From Anopheles merus (taxonomy: Eukaryota > Arthropoda > Insecta > Diptera > Culicidae), in the NCBI RefSeq assembly GCF_017562075.2, contig NC_054085.1, positions 13,543,222 to 13,607,221 on the forward strand: a stretch of DNA of 64,000 bases. The letters run 5' to 3'. The position numbers were made by a program, and so were the translations under genes. How positions within the stretch are numbered: the stretch's first letter is position 1; every line of letters begins with the position of its first letter. A model generated the notes under the pieces. It made no database searches. It saw nothing but the letters and a program-made list of their open reading frames with translations, and had not been told where the DNA came from. Of the stretch, positions 13,050 through 25,400 are shown piece by piece.

Positions 13050-13486
13050 GTGTTGTGAAGTCGCTCCATATTTTGAAACTTTTTTTGGTATAGCATTAAA
13101 AGAAATTCAAATTTGTTTTATTTTTCTCCTTGAGTTTTAAACTCCCTTTTCATTAAACTTTTGTGTCATTGATTGGTTTTTGTTTAAAATTTTAGGCATT
13201 TATTTTGTATTAAATGTATTCTATTTTTGTTAAAATCTCATCCTCGTTCTCGTATCTTTGCATGATATTAGATTTGACTCTGACATTTACTGAAATGCTT
13301 TTGTATTTTTTTAATACATCTTAAACGCGTCAGAATACATCCAAAACAAAATAATAGCCGTTCTTCAGTATTTTCTACTATTTGACGCAACGACTAATGA
13401 GGCTTGAGGTCAGAAAACATCTATTGTAAACTCCGATCCGTATTCGAACATTTCAGGACCGACTCTGGATGGTAGTCTAACATCTT
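13050..13486. other. AT-rich gene-free stretch
   Basis: AT-rich DNA with no usable open frame on either strand. It forms the left flank of the minisatellite and SINE cluster and may be old transposon-derived DNA, but I could not identify termini. Confidence 0.5.
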
Positions 13487-13692
13487 CCGGAGTCATCCCA
13501 AGTCGTTCGGAGTGCTCCGGAGTCACTCGGACTTGGACTTATGGGGAGACGGAGTCATCCCGAGTTGGAATCAGAGTCATCCAAAGTCGTCCAGAATACT
13601 ACAGAGTCGAGTGGAGTAATCCGAAGTCATCCGTAGCCGCCCGGAGGAGCCCGGAGTCGTTCGGAGTCATCCAAAGTCATCCGGAGATGGAG
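13487..13692 (+). repeat. Degenerate 10-bp minisatellite (CCGGAGTCAT-type)
   Basis: About twenty diverged copies of a 10-bp unit follow one another: CCGGAGTCAT, CCCAAGTCGT, TCGGAGTGCT, CCGGAGTCAC and so on. GGAGTC is the most conserved core. The period is close to one helical turn, so the core keeps the same face of the helix across the array. Confidence 0.85.
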
Positions 13693-13796
13693 TCGGTCGG
13701 GGTAGGTCAGTCTCAAAGCCAAAAACGGCCAGTGCAAGAATGCAGTGGCAAAGCTTTGCTTTCATTGCTAAGTTTGATGCTGATCCCGATTTCTGT

Positions 13797-13845
13797 TTGA
13801 TACTGACTCCGACTCCGAACAACTCCAACTTTGACTCCAAGTGAA
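13797..13845 (-). repeat. Inverted-orientation copies of the GGAGTC core
   Basis: Several GACTCC / AACTCC motifs occur here. They are the reverse complement of the core in the 13487-13692 array, so the two blocks face each other across about 100 bp. This could be one palindromic repeat element or a local inversion of part of the array. Confidence 0.6.
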
Positions 13846-13889
13846 ATTAGTGACTCTGATTTTGCCGTAGTCAGATTCTGACTAACAAT

Positions 13890-14035
13890 AACCGGTGTAG
13901 GATTGAGGTCGTGGGTACGCACCAGAGAGCACATCACTAGTAACGACCTACTCGGTCATGCCATATGAGGCTAGAACCCATGACGTGCATATCGTAAAGT
14001 CGTTCGAGCTGACGACTATACCACGGGACCTCTGC
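13890..14035 (-). mobile_element. tRNA-derived SINE (SINE200-like), minus strand
   Basis: Read on the minus strand, the element starts near 14030 with GGTCCCGTGG. It has an A box matching the pol III consensus (TGGTATAGTCG, 14023-14013) and a B box near 13980-13967 (GGGTTCTAGCCTC), followed by CATATGGCATGACC. Order, spacing and the post-B-box sequence fit the tRNA-related SINE200 type of Anopheles, and the copy is better preserved than the one at 1.5 kb. The 3' border is not sharp; the element runs toward the repeat block at 13.8 kb. Confidence 0.65.
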
Positions 14036-14620
14036 AGTAGTAGGTAACGTAGTATTAATTACAACCTAACCAACCTCTTTTCCTGCATCTATCGATTGAC
14101 GCAAAGCAGATCAGTTGCAACCACCAAAAGACCACAATGACCTTACTTGCGATAAGCAGTGCTCCGATTATTTTTCTTCTTGCCTCACACACGTACACAA
14201 CACTCCCCTACATCCCTCCGCACCTGAAGCTTAAAGTGGAACGATCAATTACATTTTAGACGCAACGCAATATGCCTTGCTAAAAACAACCAATCAACCC
14301 CCTAGCAGGGGGTGGTTTATAGCACACGGCTTTGACCTATTCAAAATTAGCCTCCAGCCAACGCAAAATCAAGCCCCATCAAGCCAGATTGTTGTTGCTG
14401 GTTGCGTCTCCGCTACTACCGCTGCCGCTGCTGCTGGTGGTGGTGGATGATTTTAGTGGGTTTCCTCTCAATCCTCCTCCTACACATCCAAAAACCCTCA
14501 AAACCCTCGAAACCAACCTGACCGAGATACTGATTAATTCTTCCTCGCATGCAAAATACGACCGCAGCCCCACACACACATACACACCCATCCACAAGAT
14601 GCTGTGTGCATCTTTTCCCA

Positions 14621-14627
<7 letters not shown>
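14036..14627. other. Gene-free stretch
   Basis: Nothing recognisable. Overlapping open frames on both strands reach only 80-130 codons and are extended by simple-sequence DNA. Confidence 0.55.

Positions 14628-14679
<52 letters not shown>
14628..14679 (+). repeat. (CT)n microsatellite
   Basis: About 26 CT units with one interruption near 14669. It generates long Ser-Leu or Arg-Glu repeat frames that should not be taken as genes. Confidence 0.95.
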
Positions 14680-17600
14680 AACTGCCTCTCCCTTTTCCCT
14701 CACTACGGATTGAATACACACAGAACGGATTGAGCGTGTGCTTGCCGTCCAACCTTATTTCCATACCGGGGAACCGATGTTATGGCTCATCTTCAACAAG
14801 CTTTTCGACGGCTAGAAGAAATGAGAACACACTGCCACTGGTTTGTTGTCTGGTGGCGCTAGGCGTAAACTCGGAAGCTCTTTACCAAACGCACTTTGCT
14901 AACTGTAACTTTTGGGCAAAATGGGCATCTGAAAAATGTTCAACACGGAAACGACTCGGTGACGGAAAAGGGAGGGTCCCAAATAACCATGGAAAACCGC
15001 TGGCGGGAAACAATATCGAAATTGTGGGCTATTCATTCGTTCCCGGGGCCGTGGCAGAAGGAAGCAGCAGCAGCAGCGTATTCCCGGAGGAGGTGGCGTG
15101 TACGTGTGTCTCGCCCCCTTCCCAGAGGTCACCAGGTGGTTGCATTGCAGTGCGAGAGCTTCCTCCGCAAAACCTACCGACCGGCACAGGAAAGAAATGA
15201 TTTATTGAGCGTTAAGATGGGGAGGCTGTTTTTTCACACCATGGCTCCGGCGCTCAGGTTCGTTGTTTGCTCGGTTGGGTTGCGTTTCAGGTTCAGGCAA
15301 TGAAGTCATCGCTACCGGGGGAGTTGGGGAGTTGAATAAATGCGTGGAACGTGTGGTCTGGCAGGAATCGGATCGCCAGCCAGTCAGCCGGGTTCCGGGG
15401 TTGTTTTGGGGCCCGTTTCGCAATTGCTCGATTAAAGGGAGATTAAGGTGACCATTATGAGTCATACGCTTGGTGGTGGTGCGGCCAGTGAGATCAACAG
15501 GGAGCAAAAGGGGAGCAAAAAACAATGCAACCCTGAGACGGAGACGATCTGAATGAAACACTTCTCCCTATCGACATTTCGTCTTGCACGTTACGCTCAA
15601 CACCCGGCAGCTCATTTTCCGATAAAGCTCTTTTTTTATGGTGCTGGGAATCGTCCATTCGATGGTTTTGATTTGCGGTCCCGGTTGCGTTTCGTTTGGG
15701 GTTTTATTTTGCTTCCAAACGGTATCTTCCGGCTGAACCTTAAAATGTTTAATGTTTCTCGCATCGGCGGTTCGTCGCCGATCTGCACGTTGCTGTCTTT
15801 CGTTTGAAGTCTTTTCGATTGTTCCGGACTGTGCAGTTCTTCTCACGCATGGAAGTACGAAAAAAAGAGGGGAACTGTTCGATCGTGTTTTTTTGTATTT
15901 GTTTTCAGTGTTTTGAGGGTTTGCTTCGGTTGAAGGTTTATTTTTGTTCACTTTCTCAAGGAAACGTGATCAGATAAAGGGTAGCTATTCAGGTGAAATA
16001 ATAAAATAATTTGAAAATAAATGGCTACTTACTTACGGGAGCATTTTTATATATATTTTAGTGCACAGCAGCTGCAGCCCGAAAAAAAAATAATTGTAAA
16101 GCCGTCGTACCTCAAACTGTGCCCCCGAAAGGTAAGCTTGCGTTTGCTCTTTTGGTCGTCTCGATTCGAAGATCATCTTGTGCGATACGGCACGGGCAAA
16201 TCTTTGGTCGGTACAGCGCACACAAAGCTATCGTAGATCGTAGATGGCACGAGAGCGATGAAGCGACCGTTTGCGCAATAAAAATAAACTAAAACACCTT
16301 TGCTCGTCGGCTGCTGCGCTGGAGGTTACGAACAAGAGCAAAACATTCATGCACCTTAATCTGAACAATCTGCGCACTCTTGGGTGGGTGAATAGTTTTC
16401 ACACCACACACACACACACACACACACAAAAAGCTGCATCCCTTTCCTGTGCCGTGTAGCGCGAGGCTTGGCTGTGTGTCAACAGCGATGCTTGAGCTTA
16501 AGCGATGCTGCCTTCGAAAGTTTCAATTCCCCATTTTGTGTTTCTATGTTAACATTGCTCTAAACAGTGCCATTTAGGTGCGTTGTTGTGTACGAATTAG
16601 ACCGACAGTGGCGTGTTCTTGAAGGCGGAGGCGAAGGAGGCTATAAATTAATGCGCGCAGTAAAAGCTTTAAGATGTGAACAATTGTTGTAAATGATTAA
16701 TAAAGTGTTGCTGAAAGCAAATTTGGTATGGTAATGGTTCATTAGCAGATGGAGCTGATGTTTTTGTTTGTACAGCGTCAAGGACAGTATCTGATTGCAG
16801 GGAAATGGGGCAAGAATAGCTTTTATTGGAATAAATTACAAATAAAAATAAATTCAAAAATAAAGTGTTAAAACGAAACGAATGATTTAAAAATCTTAAA
16901 AACCCATGTAAATGTAAAACTACACGAATAGCATGACAAAATACTAAAACATTCAAAACGAAATTTCTAAATTCAAAAGAAATAGACAAAAGATACCAAA
17001 AAAATTCATTCCATTGCTTCAAAGCAGCACTGAAGAGGAATAAAACCACAACAATTCAAACGCCATCTTCTAGCTCCGTAAACACCCGTTGAATAACACG
17101 CTGCGCTCAAGTAGCGTATCATTCATTGGCGATGGTGTAAAATCCTTTCTAATAAGATGATGTACCTGCAACGAATCGGAAATGGGCGTCCCATTGCGGG
17201 CTGCAAGCATAACACAATAATAGTTTAATTATGTTTCCCAACCACAGGTGTCGGACTCATCCTCTCGAACCAAACCCACATGTACCGTACCGTGTGTCAT
17301 GTACCTTTGCAAAAGGGTGATCGTATCTTCGTCACTTTGGCCATTGAAAATTGCCCCACAGAACAATACCGAATTGTGTCTGCGATTGTGGTGGTGCTGT
17401 CTGTGATGGGGTTGGTGTGCACCGTTCCATGATACTACACATACGGTAGTTTCCCGTGCCCCTCCCCCATCGCACGGTTCGTGGGCTTTGCTGAATCGTT
17501 CTTTCTTTTCGGTGTATAGTACGTTGTTAAAGAAATTGAAAATAATGCTTTGGTTTTCTCATTTCTTTAAATGCGCCTTAGTCACCGCTCATTTGTTGCT

Positions 17601-18171
17601 TTGGAGGAGGAGGTTGAAAAGCGTACACATTCTAATGGGCACAAAAACGTAAGTGGAACGTATCGCATGAAACCCCTTGGGGCAGGTATCGCGAAACCGC
17701 ATCAAACGATATTACACATTATTATAGCGATCGTGTATTGATCGTGATCGTGAGCCCCGTTCTTTAGCGGTGTGGCGAGAAGAGGCACAAAAAAACAGCT
17801 GAGTGGGACAGACGAACGAAATTATGTGTGTGTGTGTGGGCACACACATGACGGCACACCAACAGGAAGGAAGGAAGGAAATCGATCAGCATCAGCTAAC
17901 GGAATAGAAATGGTACGAAAAACCTTCCAGCCCGTAAGGAGGGGATCGAAATTACAAAACTCAATAAGCTTAGGAAGCAATTATGCTTACGCTCATTGAA
18001 CCATGCTGTTGTTGTAGCAATGTTGTTCTCTCACCTTCACATGGGCTGGGAAGGAGCGTTTCGGTGCTGGCTTAAGATCACTTTAATTCAAGATCGTCTC
18101 GAAATGAAGACGGGGGAGACGGGGGCTCCATGACTCCCGTATTTTTCTCTCCTTTCTCTCTGTTCGAGCAG
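14680..18171. other. Gene-free stretch with one exon-like segment
   Basis: No recognised gene. A CA run lies at about 16405-16428. A short exon-like segment at 16062-16131 and an open frame in AT-rich DNA at 16669-17049 (-) are described separately in the findings. The remainder carries only short overlapping frames. Confidence 0.5.
16062..16131 (+). other. Possible 70-nt internal coding exon
   Basis: A T-rich tract ending TATTTTAG (16061) precedes 70 nt that stay open in the frame reading QLQPEKKIIVKPSYLKLCPR. Many of its codons end in G or C, and it stops at AAG followed by a good donor, GTAAGC (16132). Phase would be 2 at the start and 0 at the end. I do not recognise the peptide, and no partner exons could be placed. 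Confidence 0.2.
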
Positions 18172-18802
18172 ATGTGTGCATTCCTGTGCGGACGTTATTG
18201 ATTCTTTCGAACCGGCACCGAATACCGAAACCGATCTTATCCCAATCCGAGGGGTGGTGGGTAGCGGTGGATGGGAAGATCAAAAGCATGTTCGATGCCG
18301 AACCGCATCGGCAACACCTGTGCGATGCGATTTTCCCGAATGACGATCGTCATGATGCTGATGATGATGGTGCTGTTGTTGCTGCTTACATCATATTGCC
18401 AACACCTCAACCCTGTTCGGAAGAGTGTGAAAAACAGCCGGCAAAGAAAACAAAAAAAAAGGTAGCCAACACAGCGGATAGCAAGAAAGTGGGGGAATCA
18501 TATTTTCATTAAATTGAAACTTCATTCTAAGCCCATTCTTCTGGATGGGTTTGTTGCTGCTGCTCGTTCCGCTTCAGTTGTGCGGGCGCAGGTGCATTAT
18601 CCTCCTCCAGGCGGCCAGTGGGAAGGCGCAGATACCGTAACGCGGCCGAAATGGAAGAGGCTGGCTACGGCAAGCGCAATAAACGATGAAGCTGATGAAG
18701 ACGATGATGGAAAAACGGCAAACGGTAGTGCAAAACCGTCGCGGGTCCATCGGTTTGGAACCCGATTTATTAAAACCGCGAAGCGCTTCGCCTTGGCAGC
18801 AG
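18172..18802 (+). other. Possible two-exon coding segment, acidic/basic
   Basis: A pyrimidine-rich tract ending GAGCAG (18171) precedes an open segment to 18461 that ends AAG before GTAGCC. A second open segment, 18592-18802, follows GGGCGCAG and ends CAG before GTACGG. The two join in phase across a 130-nt intron. The joined product would be rich in Asp/Glu runs (from GAT repeats) and Lys/Arg. The minus strand is open over the same interval (18597-19013), so the coding strand is undecided and both readings may be chance. Confidence 0.15.
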
Positions 18803-19258
18803 GTACGGTAGTTGTGGCCAATGCTGTGCTATGCTCGAATTGTTGAAATAATTGAGGCAATCCTTTAGCGCTTTGCGCCTTTGTTTTGGTAGGAAAGAAA
18901 TGGCAAGAAAGGAAGATGGCGGGATGTCTTCTGCATGACGCACGAACGGTAATTGTATGAGGCTGTGATGTGAGGCTACTGCTGCTGCTGCTCGAAACGG
19001 AAACGATTGACACACAGCTTTAGCATTACAATAACGAAGGGTAGATTGCGATGATCGATTGGACTGGTTCGAATGAGTGTGGCTCAATGTTGGTGTGGAT
19101 TTAAGGGAAAAATAAACGATTACTGTGATCTGTTGGTTGAAGAATAGGATTCCATTGAGTTGAAGGAACAAAGTGTCTCCCAAAAAGGTATTTTTTCTTT
19201 TTTTTAGAGGCTTTCAATTTACGTTGTATCGCCAAAACACAAATTCATCACAATTAAT
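18803..19258. other. Gene-free stretch
   Basis: Nothing supported on either strand. The right part becomes AT-rich toward the MITE. Confidence 0.5.
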
Positions 19259-19260
19259 TA

Positions 19261-19475
19261 CAATCGTTACCGCTAAATTTTGACTCTAACTCGCCTATTT
19301 TTGTCTGTAAGTCATCAATTTTTGACTCCAGTAGGAATCATGACAACTTTACAAGGTATTTAAGCAGATTTACAAGGTATTTAAGCACTGTCAAAAATTG
19401 ATGCATTAGAGGCAAATATTGATGCGCACTGTCGAAAATTGATGCCTTACAGTCAAAATTAGGTGGCAACGACTG
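19261..19475. mobile_element. 215-bp MITE with TIRs and TA duplication
   Basis: The ends are inverted repeats of about 30 bp. The left end reads CAATCGTTACCGC; the reverse complement of the right end reads CAGTCGTTGCCAC. Both continue into AATTTTGACT, with roughly 24 of 30 positions alike. A TA dinucleotide lies immediately outside each end (19259-19260 and 19476-19477), as expected for Tc1/mariner-type target-site duplication. Inside, CATCAATTTTTGAC-like motifs recur in both orientations and a 19-bp unit is repeated with a 21-bp period (19348-19366, 19369-19387). There is no coding capacity, so it is a non-autonomous element. Confidence 0.8.
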
Positions 19476-19477
19476 TA

Positions 19478-22400
19478 TACCATCAGTATTAATCCATTTT
19501 AAATAATTCAAATCTTTTATAAGCTTAAATCATCATCCCAATATCATACCTCGGTGGCTCCAACATTCCACCAATTAGGCACGCCAGCTAGCAGCAGAAC
19601 AACTGGGGTCCGAAGGAAACCAACATCGCGCCTAGAATATGCTATCCCCAGGAAGCGGTGGAGAAGTGTGAAATGCGATGGAATGTGGTGAACCCACTTG
19701 AACTCCTGGATGAGTCACGCGCATGGCGTTCGTTCACTTTCCGCTCGCGCCGTCCAATTCTGACGCCTGTCATCGGCCGAGTTGGTGCGTAACATGCCTT
19801 GCATGGCACGCATTTGTTGGCCTGCGCAGGCTGGTAGCTGCTGGTACGCAAAGCAGCAAACTGTGAGATGTAACGCAAACGCGCGTAGTAAGGTGGAAGC
19901 ATATTTTTGCACGTGTGAAGATCTCGCTCACTGTAGCGTTTGCAGATACATACTTGTGATGTTTAATATTTGCTTGCGAGAAAGAGTTTGCGATTTAACT
20001 GTACAGTCAATGTACAGCAACGAGGGAAGCCAATGAAACTATGCAGCAACATAATAAAATGACATAATAGGCACGTTCGAAATTACATTAAACAGGTGAT
20101 AAATCGAAATTGCCCGAAAACGTTCCCTCATTATGCGGACAGCCGTTTTGGCCTCAATAAGAAAAAAAAAATGCGCTCAAGTAAACCGTTCCGTTTTTAT
20201 TTCTGCGAATGAGCCGCAGCCCAACCTTTCTTCGATGGTTTCCCAAGGTTTGTGTTAGTTTTTTTCTGCCGCAGTTTCAATCCCATCCGCCTTAACGATT
20301 CTGCTTACGCGCGCGTGACATAATAGACGATCATAGGTGATTGTTTTGCTACTCCCTGCCTTTTTTTTTGGGCTACACAACATCGCTGTGCATAATTTCT
20401 CTCGTTCTCTATCTCCCTTTCACCAACCATACCTGACGCAGCAGCGCTTTGCAGCGATCAATCAATCGAACAAGCCAGGGGGACAGTGTTCCAGTACAGC
20501 TCCCAACGAGCACCGATCGATCGACGATGATCGACCGACAAATTATTATTATTCCATTCACACACGTACCCAGAAGGTGGGGAAATCCTTCTTAAAACGG
20601 TCACCATCACGAAGTCACCCATGAGTTGAACAATCGAGCGACTGCCGAACGTAAACGGCCAATTCCATCCGCACGAGCCACGTGAAAACAACCGCGCAAT
20701 GGGGTGCGCAATCGATCGGATCGTGGGGTCCGACGGCTCCGGGACCAATCGGAAATAACCGTTTCCGCTTTGGGAGGTATTGTTTTCGGTGCTCAGCGTT
20801 CCCTCCAAACCGAGTGGGAGGGGGGACCCATAAGCTTGCAGTGTTTGTTTGATTTCCTGACACTTTTTGTGCAAAGGCCCCTCCGGCGCTCCAAACGGAA
20901 TAACATTTTACCCTGGCTGCCTGTAAACATGGTGGGCCAAAAATTAATGAATCCGGTGCATTTTGGGTGGATTGTGGCACTTAAAAATCTACCCTTGTTT
21001 GCTTCACCTCTCCAGCGCCACACACTTTGTATTAATTTGCTGTTTGGTTTTAAGCGGCGGAGGGAGCAAAACGACTTTTAAATTAATAATCGGTCCCCAC
21101 TAATGATGATGTTATGCAGCCGCTTGTTTAAGCGGTTCGGGTTACGCTTTTCCTGCGCTCCGAAGGCGATCTCGGGAAAGATGGGCCAACAAAAAACTTA
21201 AACGATCGATTTGATCGTGTTCGTAGATTCCGGCGAACCGATACATCACCTGGAAAAAGAAAGAAAAAAAAACAAACCTCATGTTGGTGGTGTTTTGCCT
21301 CTTGATTTGGTTGGCCTTAGGTCGAGTCAGTTTGATTTATGGATCGGCGCGTTCGCCGACCAGGTCGATTAGTTAGTGCGCCAATCGGCAATAGAAATCG
21401 CACGACAAAAACTCGAGAAAATCGATCAGATAAAGGTAGAAAACTAGTTAACCAGTGTAGAGTCATCTTCATTTTGGGAAACTCGTCCACGCGCGTTGTC
21501 GGTTTTGTTGTTTATTCCCATGTTTAAGCAGAGGATTCAGTTTCTCAGTCTTTTTTTGTGTTCGTATGCGAACACCCCAAAGGGAGAACAGACAGCGGCA
21601 ATGTGTAAATGGATTTTTGCAATTATATTTAAATCCATGTACGAAACTACTTTCTTCGGTCTTTCAATTAACTGCGAATGGCTGTAGGGACGAGATGCGC
21701 GATGGGTTTGTGTGTAAGTGCGCTGTGGTTTATTGGTCGTTTTTACGTCTTGCTTGATCCTCCTCCTCTTCTTACGCTTCTACTGCATCAGCCTCTCGTC
21801 TGGCGGGGGTTCATTGTGCATGCAGAGGAGCCACCACCGGGAGGCGCACTGGTTTGACACTGCAAACTGGATCCGAACTTGCACTCAGACATGCCGCCCG
21901 GCGGACGGACATTTATGGTGCTGCGCGTAAAGTCATTGGACGAAGTTACGAAGTATTATTGCGCGTGTGCCCGGCCGACGAGTACGACCAGCACGAAAGT
22001 GATCGGCGTTCCGTTAGGGGATGCAACCCCGTGAAAGTCACTGACTGGCTGATGTTGGTCGTGAAAAAGAAAGAAAAAGGGTTCATCAGTCTGGCCGGTG
22101 AAACAAACAGTTACCGCGTCGTACAATCGTACTTTACACCAGGTGTCCCTTTTCTGTACATGTGTTTGCTCTCGCTCTGTCTGCTTTGCCACCACTTTTT
22201 TGTTTGCTGTTTTTGATTGTCTGTCAAATTTGTCTGGATTTGCAAACGAGAGTCACCGCTCCACTGCTTCCCACACCCATCGCACCAGCCGAACAGGATC
22301 GCGCGTGCGTGTGGTGTGTTTAATCCGTTGTGATTTGTTTGACGGAGGTCCGTCACCTTTGGCACGCGGCTGTAACTTACCTGGCAGTGGCTCAAGGACT

Positions 22401-25400
22401 TCTTCTCCCGAAAAAAAAAAACGAACGCGCAGAAAAAAAGCGTGTAAAAAGTCATAAATACAGCCGAACCCATCACGCGGCCGCAGGTTCCATCAAATTG
22501 TGGGGCCTTTTATTTCACTTTCAAAAGATTTCATGTCGCAGGCAAGTGACGAACCCGCTGCGCTTGTTTCATGTGTGCGCAGATTCTTGTTTGTGTGATG
22601 TGATATTCATAAAACTGTCTTTTTGAAGGTTTTTTTTGTTGTTGTATGCAGATTCTTTTGCTTTTTATTTTTCATAAGATCAATTTTGTCGTTTTTGTGC
22701 CATAAGTCACCCCTTTTGCTAATGAAATTTTGGGTCGCAAAAGGTAAAAATAAACTGACACGCAAGCAAAAGCACTTCGCACCTGGGATAAGCACCGGGT
22801 AGAGGCAAGCAGAAAAGGATTCCTCATCGCCAGAAAACCAGTCAATCAACTCGCAAAACGGATAGTGCCGGCACTCCGGGGTCTGCTAATTATTTCGTTC
22901 TCAATTCCGTTCGGGTACGGCCGGGCAAACAAATAGGGAAAAAAAGGCTGGAATGGAACGAGCAGCATTCTGCACGGAGTCGTTTGTAAATGGTAATATA
23001 GTGGAAGTTCCAGTTCTCTCCACCGAGCGACTCATAGAATATTGCTTGTAGGAGTTGGGACGCCTATTCGATGGGAGCTGGGATGCCGATTCGCTTCGGG
23101 GACCGGTAATGTAATGCGGTGTGGTATGCACTTTGCAGCGATCCTCATAATTGTTGTCGCTGTGTATGTGCAATGCGCAACTTTGTCCCGACTTTGCGTC
23201 GATCGATGGGAGCGTCACGTCGATGCAGAAGAGTAATTGGCCTTTTATAGGCAGCAAAGCAAAGTCTCCTGGCTTTCAAGGGTAGTTTATCACCCGGCCA
23301 ACAGTGCTTCCAACGCATTGACCCTGGGAACCGGAAGTGCGCATCAGCACAGTGTGGGAGAGTGAACTGGAATCGAGACGCATGCAGGGAGACCTGGTTC
23401 CGGAAAGCGGACCCATACGTCTGCAATGTGACAGAACACCTGTGGACGGGAACAGGATCGGGGACAAACAAAACAAAAAGCATAGGGGAAAGAAGACAAA
23501 ACCTATGAGCCCGAACGGGTAGCGAGAAAGGTCAACAGTGTGCTGGTCAAACACACATGGTGCAGCGTTAAAATGCACCGGTCTAGCCACCGGCCGTTTG
23601 GCCGTTGCGTCGTGGGTGACCATAATGTGTAGCGGACGTGTTTATGAGTGGCTGTGCCGGGAAGGGAGAAACAGGAATTGGTTAAAAAGGGCGACGCAAG
23701 CAAGAAAGGGAGGAGCCCAAACACAAACGCAACAAACGAATGGGTTTTTGGACTAGTTCTCGCGCCACGATGAGTCCGGGCCGGCAAATGGGTAGCCTAA
23801 TGTGGTTCATTCTTCTTCCGAACGGTGTGTACGTTTAGCTTTAAATGCTCCCTTCGGCGTTCGGAGCTCGAGTTGAATGTTATCTGACATTGTTTCTGAC
23901 CGGTTGAGGGATGCGGGTGAAGGGTGCGGTGTGGTGTTGCGTTCTGTAACCTGGAGTAGCTTTCGGGTACGATCGATAAGGGTAAATCGAGCGTGTTTTT
24001 AAAGGGAAGGAGCAAACGGTTCACCTGACGCTCGGTCGGTTGGAATGCAGGAAGTGGCGATAAAGTATAAATTATGGCGGTAAGAGTTTTACCGAGCTGC
24101 CCTGAATGGGAAATGAGCGAAAGCGGCTAATTGCCTTCAAATGTCAATTTTATTTTAATATTTAAAGCGAACGAGTCTTTTGTTTAAGCTTTTAGAGACG
24201 GTAAATTGTATTTATTATATTTTTTTTACTCATATTTTATAGAAATGTATACAATTTAACAGAAATGCTGGTTCTTCGAAAAGGATTTTACTGAATTAAG
24301 CTCTAAATTTTGAAATAGCTCCTATGCTTTGTTGCTTTTCAGTCAACAAAAATAAAGAAATCCGGTTCGAAGGACCAAAACTTGTGTTAGAGAAATTATT
24401 CATTTTGACACTTTTACCGACCCGAGTTGTGACTTTAATGGCCACGGTGATAGAAAAATACACCCGTTGCATTGTGTATTGCCACCGAACGGAACCAAAG
24501 CCACCATATCGCTGTGCTAATGAAATGAAGCCAATCGTCTGGTGCATCGCCTCCAGCCCGCCGAGGTGTGATGCTGGCATGCAGCAGTTGCGCGCACGCG
24601 TACAGTCTATCACCGGTCGATCACGCGGTGTCGGTTCGCATTCGGTGCGCCTTTTCAATCAGCGCCATCGGCCCCCACAGTCTAGAGCACCGTTCTGCTT
24701 ACTGTATTATTCTCACATTTCCCTGCCAGTGCACCAGTGCGGAGTGCCAAGAAAGGAGAAATAAGCGGCACTTTGTCCGTAATTCATTCATTTCGTCGAG
24801 CTGTGGCTCCCCCCGAACATCGCCCGCAAAGAAAATAAGGATCGATGGGGTTGTCTGCAGCAAGTAGGGGGGGGGGGGGGCGGGAGGCAAGTTGTCTTAT
24901 TAGTCGGTGCTGCACCTCGGCCACCGCTTGGCCGGAGGATGGCCCCAAAAGTGAAGCTGCAGCAGCTGCTGCTGGTGCCGTGAAGCAGTAAAGCAGGTTC
25001 CAAAGTGGGAGGGGTGGACGGTGCCCGGTTAACGTTGTTTTAACCAGACCCCGGGTAGTGATGCTTGGAAAGTAATAACAATAATAACGTGCTTTATAGT
25101 TCAACGCTGCGTTTTCGAGTGGATGCGATGGCGCAGAACCCAGAGGGAAGGTGATCGATCGAAACGTGTGCGCGCAAAACGGGGCTGTACGGTACTGTGC
25201 GGTCCGGCCCGGGATGGGTGCTGTTGGAGTGAGAGTTTACGGTTGAAACGGCGCCCTTTCCTCCCGCTGGGCCACTCGTCCCACTCGTCCACAGAGGACC
25301 CACTTCACAGTGATCCCACTCCACGCGCTGGGCCCGCTGCATGATCGGTGCAACTGCAAGGTTCGTCGCTTACCTCGCTCACAAAGTCGTTTGATTGTGT

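Noticed and set aside
18271..18465. Short frame with a very hydrophobic Met/Leu stretch followed by a basic tail, resembling a signal peptide
   Set aside because: The hydrophobic stretch comes from GAT/GCT triplet runs, and another frame is open there too.
20458..20980. Protein-like frames of 121-138 codons on both strands
   Set aside because: Three overlapping frames look equally good, so open frame and plausible residues are not evidence here.
21540..21560. Partial resemblance to the miR-14 seed region (TCAGTCTTTTT)
   Set aside because: The match ends after the seed and no hairpin is present.
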